From Centroberyx gerrardi (taxonomy: Eukaryota; Chordata; Actinopteri; Beryciformes; Berycidae): 64,000 nucleotides of DNA. The stretch is taken from assembly GCF_048128805.1 (NCBI RefSeq), contig NC_135997.1, forward strand, positions 15,570,116-15,634,115, read 5' to 3'. Made by a program: the position numbers and the translations under genes. Every line of letters begins with the position of its first letter. Positions within the stretch are counted from its first letter, which is position 1. Positions 1 through 29,989 of this stretch are shown here, piece by piece. The notes beneath the pieces were generated by a model. It saw only the letters and a program-made list of their open reading frames with translations, did no database searches and was not told the origin of the DNA.

Positions 1-383
1 CCCTGTGCTGGGGATCTGCAGTGCCAGCCTCTTGGGTGAGTACAGTGGCCGCTGCCTCACATGTCATTGTTGTCAACAAAAATGTGATCCTTGTATTTTA
101 CCTTTAAATGGCACCACACACCTTGAATCTTGCATTTGGTATTGACTGAATGATTCGGTAATATGTGAAAAATGGTTCTAGATATCTCAGATAAGTGTAA
201 GATATTTGAAGCTTTTCTTGCATATCACTCACCAACTTTTATCATTCATATTACACTGTTCTGCTCTCAAAAAGTGTACTCTCCCTTTTTGACAGGCGAG
301 GGTCGCTGTGCCTTAAGGGACAGGACTCGAGTGAAGAGGACCTGACAGATTCTCTTTATTCAGAGATAGACTACATAGTCTAG
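1..383 (+). CDS. dkk3: DKK3-like gene, 3' end only (last two coding exons)
   Basis: Two exons can be read: 1-35, ending at a GTGAGT donor (36-41), and 296-383, which follows an AG acceptor and ends in TAG at 381-383. The junction keeps the frame. The joined reading frame gives a cysteine-containing tail (PCAGDLQCQPLG, then RGSLCLKGQ) followed by an acidic, serine-rich C-terminus ending SEIDYIV. The PCA..L.CQP spacing resembles the last part of the second cysteine-rich (colipase-fold) domain of the secreted Dickkopf-3 family, which modulates Wnt signalling. The gene is convergent with USP47, and DKK3 and USP47 are also convergent neighbours in mammals, which supports the call. The acidic tail is not one I recognise from mammalian DKK3, and most of the protein lies left of the window. 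Another Dickkopf paralogue is possible. Confidence 0.5.
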
Positions 384-851
384 ACGGAGCTTGATTTGAT
401 TCAGATTGCCTTGTAAACAATAAGACAGCGGGGTCTCCACTCACTCCAGCACTGAAGATGTACCCCCCCTGTTCGTGCCTCACATTTAAGATTTGCTCTT
501 TTGGTCATTGCTTATTCAGTGCTTTGTTGCAAAGAGTAGTAGCATTTCCAATTTTATCACTTTACCCAAAGTAGTAGAGCTTTACAGCATGGGACATGGC
601 TGAACCTGAATTCCTGAAGAAATGTGAGTGCTAAGAAGTATATGTGCTTTAAAGTACAATTGCTGGAATTGAGACCTGAGACTTACTTACAATCCTTCAC
701 TTGTAAAGGTTGTAATGGGATATGTCAGATATAAAAAGCATTGACAAAAAACACAACATTACCATGCAGCCCCCTAGTTCCCGGTCTCACTGCATTAACG
801 GTGCAGTTGGAGGAACCAGGAAGCAGACAAAATTATACTTCATGTGTGGCC

Positions 852-857
852 AATAAA
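852..857 (+). promoter_or_regulatory. Candidate poly(A) signal of the DKK3-like gene
   Basis: AATAAA on the plus strand about 470 bases after the stop codon at 381-383. It is the first canonical hexamer I see downstream of that gene, so the 3' UTR may end near 875. There is no transcript evidence. Confidence 0.3.
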
Positions 858-1303
858 ATATTACCTACGCGGGCGATAATATGTTTTGGCTTCGCAGACC
901 CACTCCCCTCAACACCGATCAGACCTACTGTACCTGCACCTGATCCTCTGCTTACAGCTTTAGTCCATAACATCTCACCTAATTTCCGACCTCTCCACTG
1001 AAGGCCAAAGAGATGGCTGACCCATCTGGCTTGAAACAGCCAGCTCAGCAGATCAGAAACTGAATTGCACCAGCAAACAGTTAAAGTCACGAATGAAACA
1101 GCATTTTGAGAGCATGTGATGTATTTCCTGTTGAAACAGGACGCTGGGGCGGGACATAACGCAGGAAAGGATCATTCAAAAGTGTAACCCAATGGGACAT
1201 AAGTCGGAGAGAGAAACAGATTTGGTAGATTTTTTGTTCAAAAATCTGTAATGGTTTTATTGGTTTGAAAGTTTATGTACGCCTCCTGGTACACAATGAA
1301 ATC

Positions 1304-1375
1304 ACCACTAAAGATTTTCTGTTTTCCAGGAAGTAAAAGTAATGAGATTTTAATATAGAAATACAAGAAAATAAC
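1304..1375 (+). repeat. Dispersed repeat copy (partner at 30,934)
   Basis: This stretch matches 30,934-31,003 on the same strand, including a shared CTGTTTTCCAGGAAGTAAA core and a shared AATACAAGAAAATAA block with small differences between them. It is probably a fragment of an old interspersed element. The family was not identified. Confidence 0.55.
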
Positions 1376-1593
1376 ACTTTTGTCATTTTTTTGGGGCAAT
1401 TTTTCATTTCAGTATGACTTTAAGCTTAACTATTTAAAACAATTATATCTGAAGTTGAGGACAGTAGGCTGTATGACTGCCCACTCCTGCTACCATAGCT
1501 AAGCCATCATGATAAATTAGGCTTCCTGTCTTAGTCATGAGATAAACTTCTATACTTTGGATGCTCTCCTTCCAACCAGAGCTACTGGCTGCT

Positions 1594-1649
1594 CCTTCCT
1601 GCTGCACCCTTCCTGCTGCACCCTGCCTGCTGCACCCTGCCTGCTGCAC
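1594..1649. repeat. 14-bp minisatellite, four units
   Basis: Four head-to-tail copies of a 14-bp unit, CCTKCCTGCTGCAC. The first two units have T and the last two have G at the variable base. It makes short spurious open frames in several phases. Confidence 0.9.
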
Positions 1650-4600
1650 CCTGGCCATGAATCCCTCACTCCCAGAGCAAACTGGAGGTGGATGTGGCTA
1701 CAAATCCACGGCATACAACTTAGACAGGATGTACCATGGTTTTGCAGCCTCACTGTTGAGCCTCAGGTGCTAGTTCAGTGTATCTAACATTCTCATATGC
1801 CTCCTCTACCACAATCTTTGTGTGGCACAGTGAGATTTACAAAGTAAACAACAATACCAGGTCAGGTCTAAGGTTGGTAGTAACAGGACTGTAAATTGTT
1901 GGCCTATGTTTGTTTGCATTTCCCAACCTTTAGCCTCCACTAGCTGCCCTGGCTTGTGCCTACTGAATAATTATTTCCTGATCTGTCCACCTTCACACAC
2001 AAAGCCAGTTTTATGGGTAGGGGTTTCTTTCCTAACTGATAAGGAATTCTGTTTGTTTACTTTGAATTGCTGCCAGAGACTTCAACACTTGGTTATGTCG
2101 CCCTTGGGAAAGTAACTTTGCATCCTGAAAGGATAAGTGTTGCTGCCTCCGAACACAGAGGACATGTGAAGTCCTCACCTTGGTCTTGAGGGGGATGACA
2201 CATCATATGTTGCTTCAATAATTAATCTAATCCTAGATGCTTCCATTTCCCAAAGCTCTTTCGAATTAAGCTTATTCCTCTACACTTTACCATTTCATTT
2301 GTCGTCCCAGCTTACCTTGAGACACTGGCACACCTTGCTGATTCATCCTGGCAATATATTTGCTCCAATGCCAATGTCCTCGTTTCTTAGGATGTTGCAT
2401 TGTTCCACGGAGGTTCGCTTTTGCCAAGACCCAGGCATCAACCATCCTGTTGCACCCGACAATATCTCTTTACAAGTACTGATTGTGTTTGCAGAACTGC
2501 TTGTGTAGGGGTCCATTTCCATCAAGGTGCTAGAATAGGCAATACACTTCTTATTGTTGTGTATTGATAGCATCAACTCCGGTCTTCCTTTTGTGCATCT
2601 GAATTCATCTACAAGGACAGATGAAGGTAACCCAAGGACGCCCTTCCCATACAGTGTTACAATGACTAGACAGTGTGGGAACATATCGCTGTTGTCAGGC
2701 GAAAACCTTGCATCTCCAAATTGTCAACTTTTCAGGAACTAAGAAAAAAAGCTGTTTTTCACTTGATGATGATGCATTTTTGAGTGTTTTTTTTTTTGTC
2801 CATTTGGTTTTTGAAAAGGCTTCATAATCCCAGGGGTTGTAGAATTTTCTCAACCTATAGATTACCATATAATCCTTAAATTTTAGTGAACATGTGAAAA
2901 TCACCAAAATAGCAGAATGAGTTTTTCACCCAACAGCAACGATATGAGTTTATTGACTGTAACTTGTGTAGAAATCACAGCTTGAATTTGTCTGGTAAGA
3001 TTGACCTCTCTCTGCACTCTTACCACATCCTGTCTTAACCCCTGAACCTGGCAACCTTTGGCTGTAAGGTTCACATGATAATCTTCCTAAACCTCTGACA
3101 GGCTTCTCCAATATTGCTGGAATTGCTTCTTTGTCAGTGTAGAATGTTTTGTCCGACAGTTTTGCCCGACAATATGAATGCATCTTGATCTGCATAGTTT
3201 TACTTTACTCCTAGTCATTCTTAGATTATCATTGAATTTAGTTCTTAAATTATCATTCAATTCAAAAAGCTGCACTTTTGTACAGGATGCTGTTGTAGCC
3301 ATAGTTGTCATGCCTCCATCATTATAAACAACAATAGAGGCATTCTGCACTATGCTATGTTGTGATGAATTCCAATGTTGTGAATATTTAATTTTTGAAA
3401 TTTGATTTGATATTTACATTTGACATTCTTTGTATTTTAAGTAGGCTCTATCTAGATTTTTGATGACATTGTGGTACTCTGAAGATGTTGAATACTCCCC
3501 ATTTGGTACCAAATCATGCATGTGTGTTCAAAAACCCTGAGACATCTGCTATGTTAATAATGATGTGTCAATTAGCCGGTTCATTTCTAAGTAGTTGGTC
3601 AATGTCTGCGCAATTACACTAAAGAAAATCTCAGCACATGGGCCAAAATTGACTTCTTTCTAAATATTATCTCTTTTAGAATTAGAATACTCCTGCTCTC
3701 CACCGTGATCTGGAGATCGTTTCGTCTGGTGTAGTTTCATATACCAGACTACTCCGTTAGGCCGCTACACCAAGACACCCTGGGTCCTACTCCATCCAAA
3801 ACTGGAGGTAATCATTCATACAATAAGCAGTAAGGAATTACTAACATTACTTTAAGCTGTCACTTATCAGCAACTTGTTACCTTCCACAGACAGGCAATC
3901 TGCAACCAGCCCAGACAATTTTCTAAATAATCAGCTCAGTATTCAATATCGTAGAATGCACCGGCAGCCTCTAGACTGGGTCATCAATTATTGTTGTGAC
4001 TCTTTGGCCAAAGTTAAATTTTTCATTTCAATGCAAATTTTAAGATCTGATGTTATGAAACCACACTGTTGCGTCCACACAGGCTGGAAGGACCTGTTTT
4101 TTTTTACATCTTATAAATATTCCATTCGTTTTTCTCCACCTGTCCTGCCCATAATTTCATGTTGTTCATATGTGCTTCCTGGTTGTCTAGATCATGTAGA
4201 CTTCCTACCACTATGTGACCCTGACCATCTCAACATCAGGCCTGGAAGGTTCAATAGCAATATCTGATGTTTGTGCATCTATACTGGTGCTGGATGATAT
4301 GTTTCATACGACTGTCAAGTGTAACCTCTGTCTTTTTCCTCTTCATAAGCACCTGAAACCTGACACATGTAGCTTGTACAACTCTTGCCTTTAAAAAAAA
4401 TAATAAAGTTTTAAACACCAAGGTATCTGTTCTTAAGGCGAATAGCATCTGTTTTGACACATACTGACGTCAACATATAAATTCAACTTCAGTGAGAAAT
4501 TCAGCAGTTTTAATTTACATTGACAGAAAACTGCAGTTATGAAAAAAGCATTTTTAATTCATTTCTAAAATCATCTTAAACTATTTTCACACAGGATTTA

Positions 4601-5721
4601 AATCTCAAAGAAATAAACATCAACAACAACAAAAAAAAAAGAATTTCTTCAGATATTGGCATTTCTACAGTGAATAGCTGGTGGCAGCATTAGAAGCCCA
4701 GAAGGGCTGGAATGCTGAGCTCCAGTCTGCAGAGCGGTCACCCAGACTGATAAGTCCCACAGGCTCTTGACACCCTCGGGTGTCAGTCTATCAAGCAGCA
4801 GCAGGTAGAAGCGCCAAAACAACCTCAGTCTCTCTGCCAAAAACCAGAGAGTCCAACATCACACACATGCGGATGACACTAGAGATGCACACCCAGCTCA
4901 CATGGTGCGAAAAAGACAAAGAAATTAACTTTCTAAATCAAAGGTTAAATACAGACAACAGATGTGTGCCAGTTATCTCACAGGACCTAATAGGATCATT
5001 AAGTCTGGAGCAAAATAATAATTTACAATGAACAAGAACAAAACAAGGAGATTCGTAACATAGTCTACTTGTCTCATAGTCCTTGGTAGTAAAGGACCAA
5101 TAGCCTATGTATAAGTAAATCTTATGGAAGTGATGTAAGAGAGGTAAAGCTCTTATAAAGCGTAAGAGAAGAGCAGCAGTAAGGACAACCCATAATGACA
5201 CATTACTCTGTGGCATTATTAGAGGAGAGCAGAAACAACCTCTGGGTCAGCAATTCAGATTTTTTTTTTAATCAAATCTTGAGTATGAATGACTTTTCAA
5301 CTTGCCAAAGATAGTGAGAAAGTGGAGTTTGCCTCACCAGAAGAGAAGGGATTGAGGAGGGCGGGATAAGGAGTTCTTGGTTGCATGTACTGTTGGTTTT
5401 ATAGTCGTTAAAGAGGGGTGAGCAATGTAGGACAAGCATGATTCATCTGGTAGAGTGCTGAGGAGGTGTGAGCATATGGACTTACAAGATGTTCACAGAT
5501 GGGTCAGGTGGGCTTAATCAACACTACGCCCAAAACAGGACGAAAAACACGCAGTGACAGAGAGGAAAGTGAAGGAGAGAGATTCATGTGAAAGGAGACA
5601 GGCGACATAAATAGACAGTGATGGATGCCTTCCTCTCCAGTTTCACAGTTCTAACATCCATGCATCCATCTCTGGAACATTACGTTCAATTGATTTGTCT
5701 ATACAGTATTTAATTCTTTTT

Positions 5722-5739
5722 TTTATTTCTTTTTTTATT
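5722..5739 (-). promoter_or_regulatory. Candidate poly(A) signals of USP47
   Basis: Two AATAAA hexamers on the minus strand (5,734-5,739 and 5,722-5,727) lie about 235-250 bases past the USP47 stop. They would give a short 3' UTR. Usage is inferred from position only, and longer isoforms cannot be excluded. Confidence 0.4.
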
Positions 5740-5971
5740 GAATAGCTTTTGTACTTCCCTTTAAACTTTACAGTACAATACACTATAGTGCACAATAGGA
5801 TTTCTGAGCCAATCCTGGAGCCCAGAGTGGAGGGTGAGAGCACGTCAGCCTCACAGCGCTGCCTGACGTTCAAGTCAATATGGGGCCCCACACTCAGACA
5901 GAGCCCCCTCGCCCGGCCGCTACATTGCAGCAGGCGGGCGAACCAAATAACCTGGACCGGAGGTCTGCGCC

Positions 5972-25058
<19,087 letters not shown>

Positions 25059-25510
25059 TTGTACGACAGTTTACACAGGCATCTACCCGGCAAGGATGTC
25101 AACGAGAAAACTTTGCGGCGGTGAGCACAAACATGGTTTGTGTTGTGTTTGCTTGAAGTTTGGATGCGTAAACAACTAAATCAAACTTGCCAAAACTTGT
25201 AGGCTTATCGAAGTAATTGCAACACACTTTCTCTCTTACGCTACCCAAGCACAAAGTGTCCTGCTATCAATGGAGAAAAATGGCCGGTGCTCAACTCCGC
25301 GAGACTTCACTCAGAGAGCTTCAGCGTCACATCCCATCTAGAGAGCGTGCATGAGTGTGTGCGGACAAGCTGACGTACGTGTGTTTGTGTTTATAATTGT
25401 TTTTAAAAAGATAGAGAGGTAACAGAATTACTCAGAATTACAATTGCGAGCTCACTTTGAAAGCGTGTCATTAGTGGGCGCGCGTGCGTGTGTCTGTGTG
25501 TGTACTGAGG
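25059..25510 (-). promoter_or_regulatory. USP47 5' UTR and probable promoter
   Basis: This stretch lies immediately upstream of the first coding exon. It has more CpG than its surroundings (clusters near 25,095-25,115, 25,290-25,380 and 25,476-25,492) and a CRE-like TGACGTA near 25,371. No TATA box was noted, as would fit a broadly expressed housekeeping-type gene. The transcription start was not determined. Confidence 0.5.
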
Positions 25511-25621
25511 GTCAGCTATGGGTCAGTGTTTTTGGCAACCCGTGCAATTTTGTCTTTAACAGTGTAGCCTACTCTCCCTTTTCAATGATGAGATTAACAC
25601 TATATCCAATTCAGGCATAGA

Positions 25622-25685
<64 letters not shown>

Positions 25686-25694
25686 ATATATATA
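25622..25694. repeat. (ATCT)n microsatellite with TA tail
   Basis: About 15 units of a tetranucleotide repeat with one interruption (CCAT near 25,668), running into a short TA tract. Confidence 0.97.
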
Positions 25695-27202
25695 TCTTGT
25701 GCTCTCAATTGTTGTCTACATTTCGGGACTATGCGATCCTATCCAGATTTTTTTTTTAACCTATGGCAAAAATGAATGGGAAACCCTAGTAGATTTTTCT
25801 CCAGCTTTGAAAATCAAAATTTGTAAGCATACAGTGTGTCTGATTTGTGTGACAATGATTTCTCTGGGTCAAAGTAAAACTGTTGTTATGGTAGTTTTCT
25901 TGCATCCTTTTACAGTAGAAGGGGATTCAATTGTTGTAGTTTACCATAAGTGCTAGACTGGTAAAAGTGTGAAGAAGGTGAACAGAACACAGGTGGTTTG
26001 TGTTGTATTTCAAGGTTTCTCACTCTAGGGGTCAGCAGGTAGCAAGAGAAAACATATTACAAAGATTGTGAATTTCTAAGAGCATCAGTTACGTTCCTGA
26101 AATATTCTGGTCAAAATTGACCAATAAAGCCAAAATCTTGATTTTTAAACAAAATTCAATTTTATGATTTTATTAGTTTTATTTCAATATTAATTAACAG
26201 TCTCAATGTAAACTAACCTTTCACAGCCTCAAATAATATTGTAAACTCAGTCATCATACTGACATACTGTCAGTCTTTGTATTACAAACTCTGTCAATCA
26301 TTCTGAGAGTAAGTGGGGTGACATTGTTTTTAGATATCTATAGTGCAGTTACAATGCTCTAATCACATTAAAAGTCATAGTTAAACACCCAAATCACTAC
26401 TCCAGGATGGTAGGGATGACCCATTAACTCATTACGATCTTAAAATAAAAAGGATTATTTTGCACCAAGTCTGTTGTCCTGGGTCTTGTGTTACAGCCAT
26501 GAATATGTGGCATTTTTTGCTCCTTTTATCTTTTTCCTACCGTTACCAGCACCTCTTGACTGACATGCTGTGCACAAGGTTTTTGTGCCATGAGGTAGTT
26601 ATACTGAACAGAATATGAAATATGAATGTAATGAGCAGATGTATGAAATAAGTTATGAGCAGTGGAGAACAGACATTTCTGAGGGTGCAAAGTGTCATAG
26701 TATGCAAAGTCTGAAGTTACACAGGGACGTGCAAGTAGTGCAAGATTGTGGTTATAATAAATATAAATAGCACAGCAATATATTTTTAAAGTAGTATGAC
26801 ACACAGACAGTTAGGAGTGAGGAGGAGTCTTGATATTGCGGGGTGTGCAGGGGTGAGTCATCAGAGGGCTCGTTAAGTTGGGTGACAGCTCTTCGGTGGA
26901 AGCTGTATGGTGACAGGTGGTCTTGGTTTTAATGGACCAGCTCGTCTCCGAGGCAGAGGTTTGTGGAACTGATGTTTGCCTCGGTGAGCAGTTTTGGTGG
27001 CAATCCTTCCTGCTCTTTTTTTTCATCCTGGTATTTGCAGTGACATGTCTGGGACATTTTGAACAGGGTGGTCAAGATGGGACACAGAGTCATTATGGGG
27101 AAGCCATGGCATATTCAAGTTATGACTAATTCTAACTCTCTGTCTCTCTCTCTTTATCCCTCTGCCCCCTGACTCCCATGTGCCCAGGGGAACTACACAC
27201 AC

Positions 27203-27253
<51 letters not shown>

Positions 27254-28540
27254 CACATCTTATCTTCTCTCATTGGACAGGTGGTGTAAGGCTGTGAGAA
27301 TTATTGCAGTTTTCTTGCTGTGATGGTTTACAGAGGTACAGCTTACTGATGGCCTTTTTCTACATGTCTTGCTGTGAAAGCATTTGTCTACTTCAGAATA
27401 AAGGCTCACTACTAGAGAAGTTTGAAGAGAAAGCCTGTATAAAGTAATTAATGCAGATAACATGACATTTGGGAATGGTTACATCTTCAACCTACATGCT
27501 AAATGTAATAGAGGCAAGACTCTCATCTCCTACCATCCTGATTCCCACCAACCAGGATCAATGGTAGAGACAGGTGGGGATTAGGATGTTTAACTATGAC
27601 ATTTCATGTGATGAGAGCATTTAAACTGTGCCATGGCAACCCCTTTTTTTCACCCCACTTACTCTCAAAATGATTTATAATACAAGGACAGACAGTATGT
27701 CAGTATAATGACTGAGTTTTAAACATGTTTTGTAGCTGTAAAAGGTTTGTTTACATTGACAATGTTTCTAAACAGTGAATTAAAACAAGTTAAATTATAA
27801 AATTGAATTTTATTTAAAAATTCAGATTTGAGCTTTATTGGTTTGGTTTCAACCTGTTGTTCCCTGGTCAGGCCAGACAGGCTCCTATTTTCTGCCGGCC
27901 AGAGCATCACCGTCAAGATCAAAATCAAGATGTTGAAAAAGAGGTCAGTGCTCAGAAAGCCTTCCCTAGAAAAATCAATGTTAAAAATAGGAAAAAGATA
28001 TGGATAAATGGAGTAATTGTAATGCAACAGAGGTTTTATGTTTCCACTTGTTGCTTTCTATGCTGCCCCAGTTCATAACTGATTGCAAGCCTTCTCGTGG
28101 TATTTAGTCATTAGATGAGGCAGTCATGTGTGGTTTTAATTGTGATAGATCTAACCATTTTTCATAATTTTAACTCCTGGGTCTTTGCATAAATAAACTG
28201 AACATGCAAATGAAGTAGTCTGATATCCATTAACAAAGAAAGAGACACTGTATTTGATTTTTAAGTGTCATGGGGTAATTACATTACTTAATCTGATTAT
28301 GTCAATCAATGGTTACAGTTACAATTATTACCGAACACTGCAGTAAGGCTAACCTCGTTAAGATAATCAGAAACATTATGTAAATTCTTCATCAAGCAAC
28401 TGCATATTATATGGTATTATATGGGCTATAATAAGTCACCTTTCTATATGAAGGAAAACACAAAAAACTCATGGTAAACATGATATAACTGAACAGAATA
28501 GGCACTGATTAAAAAAAGAAAAAGAAAAAAAGATTCAAAC
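25695..28540. other. Intergenic space upstream of USP47 and downstream of CLEC3A
   Basis: No coding exon was recognised. The stretch contains an (AC)n tract at 27,195-27,256. Short open frames around 26.5-28.0 kb show no family resemblance and no splice context. Confidence 0.6.
27195..27256. repeat. (AC)n microsatellite
   Basis: Nearly continuous AC units with one G interruption and a short TATATA end. Confidence 0.95.
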
Positions 28541-28562
28541 AAAAGTTGTAATTCTGCATGAT

Positions 28563-28568
28563 TTTAAT
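28563..28568 (-). promoter_or_regulatory. Candidate poly(A) signal of CLEC3A
   Basis: ATTAAA on the minus strand about 52 bases after the CLEC3A stop codon. It implies a very short 3' UTR. This is inferred from position only. Confidence 0.35.
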
Positions 28569-28619
28569 AAATGACCAGCACAAGTGATCATCAGGTTGTC
28601 AACAACCATTTGGCCTCCT

Positions 28620-29850
28620 TTAGGGAATGAGGTATTCACAAATGTACTTTTTCTGGCTGCGACAAACCTCATCATACCACTTTCCTTGTGCAACCACTGA
28701 AAGAACAACACAGCTCTCCCTCTTGGTTCCTGTGGGCTGCTTCTTGGAGCGGTCCCAGTTGAAGAAGCTGATGGGCATGCTGTTGACATCAACATACTGG
28801 CCTTCCTTCACTATGTCTGCCACACCGATCCAGAAGTCCTTGGATCCCGGCGCACTCCTCTTTGCATAGTCTCTCAGTTCATTGTTTTCAATCAGGTCTC
28901 GTGGCGTTGCGAGGGTTCCTCCTTGTGCAATACAGTCTTCATTTGCTTCGTGGTAATGTTTGGGCTCCTCAATTGTAAGATAACACTTCCTGTGAGCTTT
29001 GATGCCACGGAGACAAACTGAAAATAGAAAGCACTTGCCTCATTAATGTATTGGATTGCAAACTGACTATGATCAAAGTGTTCAAAACCTTATCATCTCT
29101 TGGTTCCTCATTAATAAGCAAATCATTATGGATGTTATTAAGCAAAAAATGGCCTCTATAAAGTATCTGTTTCGTAATATATTTTCTCTTATGCAATCCT
29201 ACATTTTCTCCATAATAATCCTGAAATCTAACTCTGATATGAGTGTTCCTGCCCTCTACTGGTGATTGAGCAAACCAAAAAGTTCACAACAGTTTCCACA
29301 CTCCTGTATGAGCACAGGTTGAGGTCTAAATCAACAAGGAACACTGGAAGAAGGCCAGTGTTCACATCTTCAGTACGATCCTATGTGAAGCCTGTGCCTT
29401 GCAACCCATCTATAATGCAACATAATACAAAGTACAAATATTAACCAGTGAAAAGTTTTAATCAACATGGAGTGCAGTAACTCCATGAGTCTACCCTTAT
29501 CTCCTCTCTGAGTCACTGCCTCCTTCATCTGGCTCTATCCAGTGTGTGAGAGTCGTACCTGTCTGCAAAGCCTGAATCTCCTTCAGTGAGTTCACCTCCT
29601 GCCACAGCTTGTCAAGCTGGGACTTAACATCATCTTCATCTGCAGCTGCATCTCGATAGAAAAGCGAGAAAGCCAGGTCAGATAAACACTGGTAGTAAGC
29701 ATTTACTTCTGCCAGTAGGTTTGCATGATGTGTATAATTACCCATCTGTCGAACCGACACAGCCTTCCTGGTGCGTGATGGACGGCTGGAGCTGCAGTGG
29801 AGCAAAGAGAAGCAAAGAAGGAGAAAGATAGGGAGGGCCAGACGTGCCAT
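28620..29850 (-). CDS. clec3a: C-type lectin domain family 3 member A, complete
   Basis: Secreted tetranectin-family protein, expressed in cartilage in mammals. Exons: 29742-29850, 29559-29639 and 28620-29017, giving 195 aa (human 197). The start at 29,850 was chosen because it opens a signal peptide (MARLALPIFLLLCFSLLHC). The open frame runs further upstream but across the promoter region. Exon 2 encodes a short amphipathic neck (about 37-63) like the coiled-coil trimerisation segment of tetranectin. Exon 3 encodes the lectin-type domain (64-195) with six cysteines (65, 75, 92, 166, 182, 190), expected to pair as 65-75, 92-190 and 166-182. The exon 2 acceptor has two in-frame AG sites 6 nt apart (CAGCTGCAG), so two extra Ala residues are possible. 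At the usual second calcium site the motif reads QPT and WYD, not the QPD/EPN and WND of sugar-binding lectins. The intron between exons 1 and 2 is only about 100 bases. Confidence 0.93.
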
Positions 29851-29934
29851 GTCTGTCTGAGGCCAATGGATCCTACAAGGCACAGTGGCACACCTTGAAA
29901 TACTGAGAGGAACCAATAACACTGTGGGCAGCTC

Positions 29935-29983
29935 AATATATACTGGCCCTCTGTATGCCTTTCTGGTACTCCGATTCCATTGG
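29935..29983 (-). promoter_or_regulatory. TATA and CCAAT boxes of CLEC3A
   Basis: On the minus strand, a TATATATT box (29,935-29,942) lies 85-92 bases before the start codon. A CCAAT word (29,979-29,983) lies about 40 bases further upstream. This spacing is typical of a tissue-restricted core promoter, and transcription would start near 29,905. Confidence 0.6.
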
Positions 29984-29989
29984 CTCATA

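Larger units (their letters stand above)
858..5720. other. Intergenic space between two convergent genes
   Basis: No convincing coding exon was found across this stretch. It is AT-rich unique-looking DNA with a short 14-bp tandem repeat at 1,594-1,649 and a dispersed repeat copy at 1,304-1,375. On the minus strand, 4,649-4,858 is open for about 65 codons after an acceptor-like TTTTTGGCAG. It reads as a leucine-rich stretch but resembles no family I can name. It could be a spurious open frame, a lncRNA exon, or part of an extended USP47 3' UTR. Confidence 0.5.

Noticed and set aside
1443-3350. Possible piggyBac-like transposase remnant on the minus strand
   Set aside because: A few short phrases loosely recall piggyBac proteins, but no conserved catalytic Asp context, termini or TTAA flanks were found. 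A profile search would be needed.
3705-3780. tRNA-like cloverleaf near CTGGTGTAGTTTC
   Set aside because: The short hairpin CGTCTGGT/ACCAGACT does not extend to a proper acceptor stem, anticodon arm and T arm.
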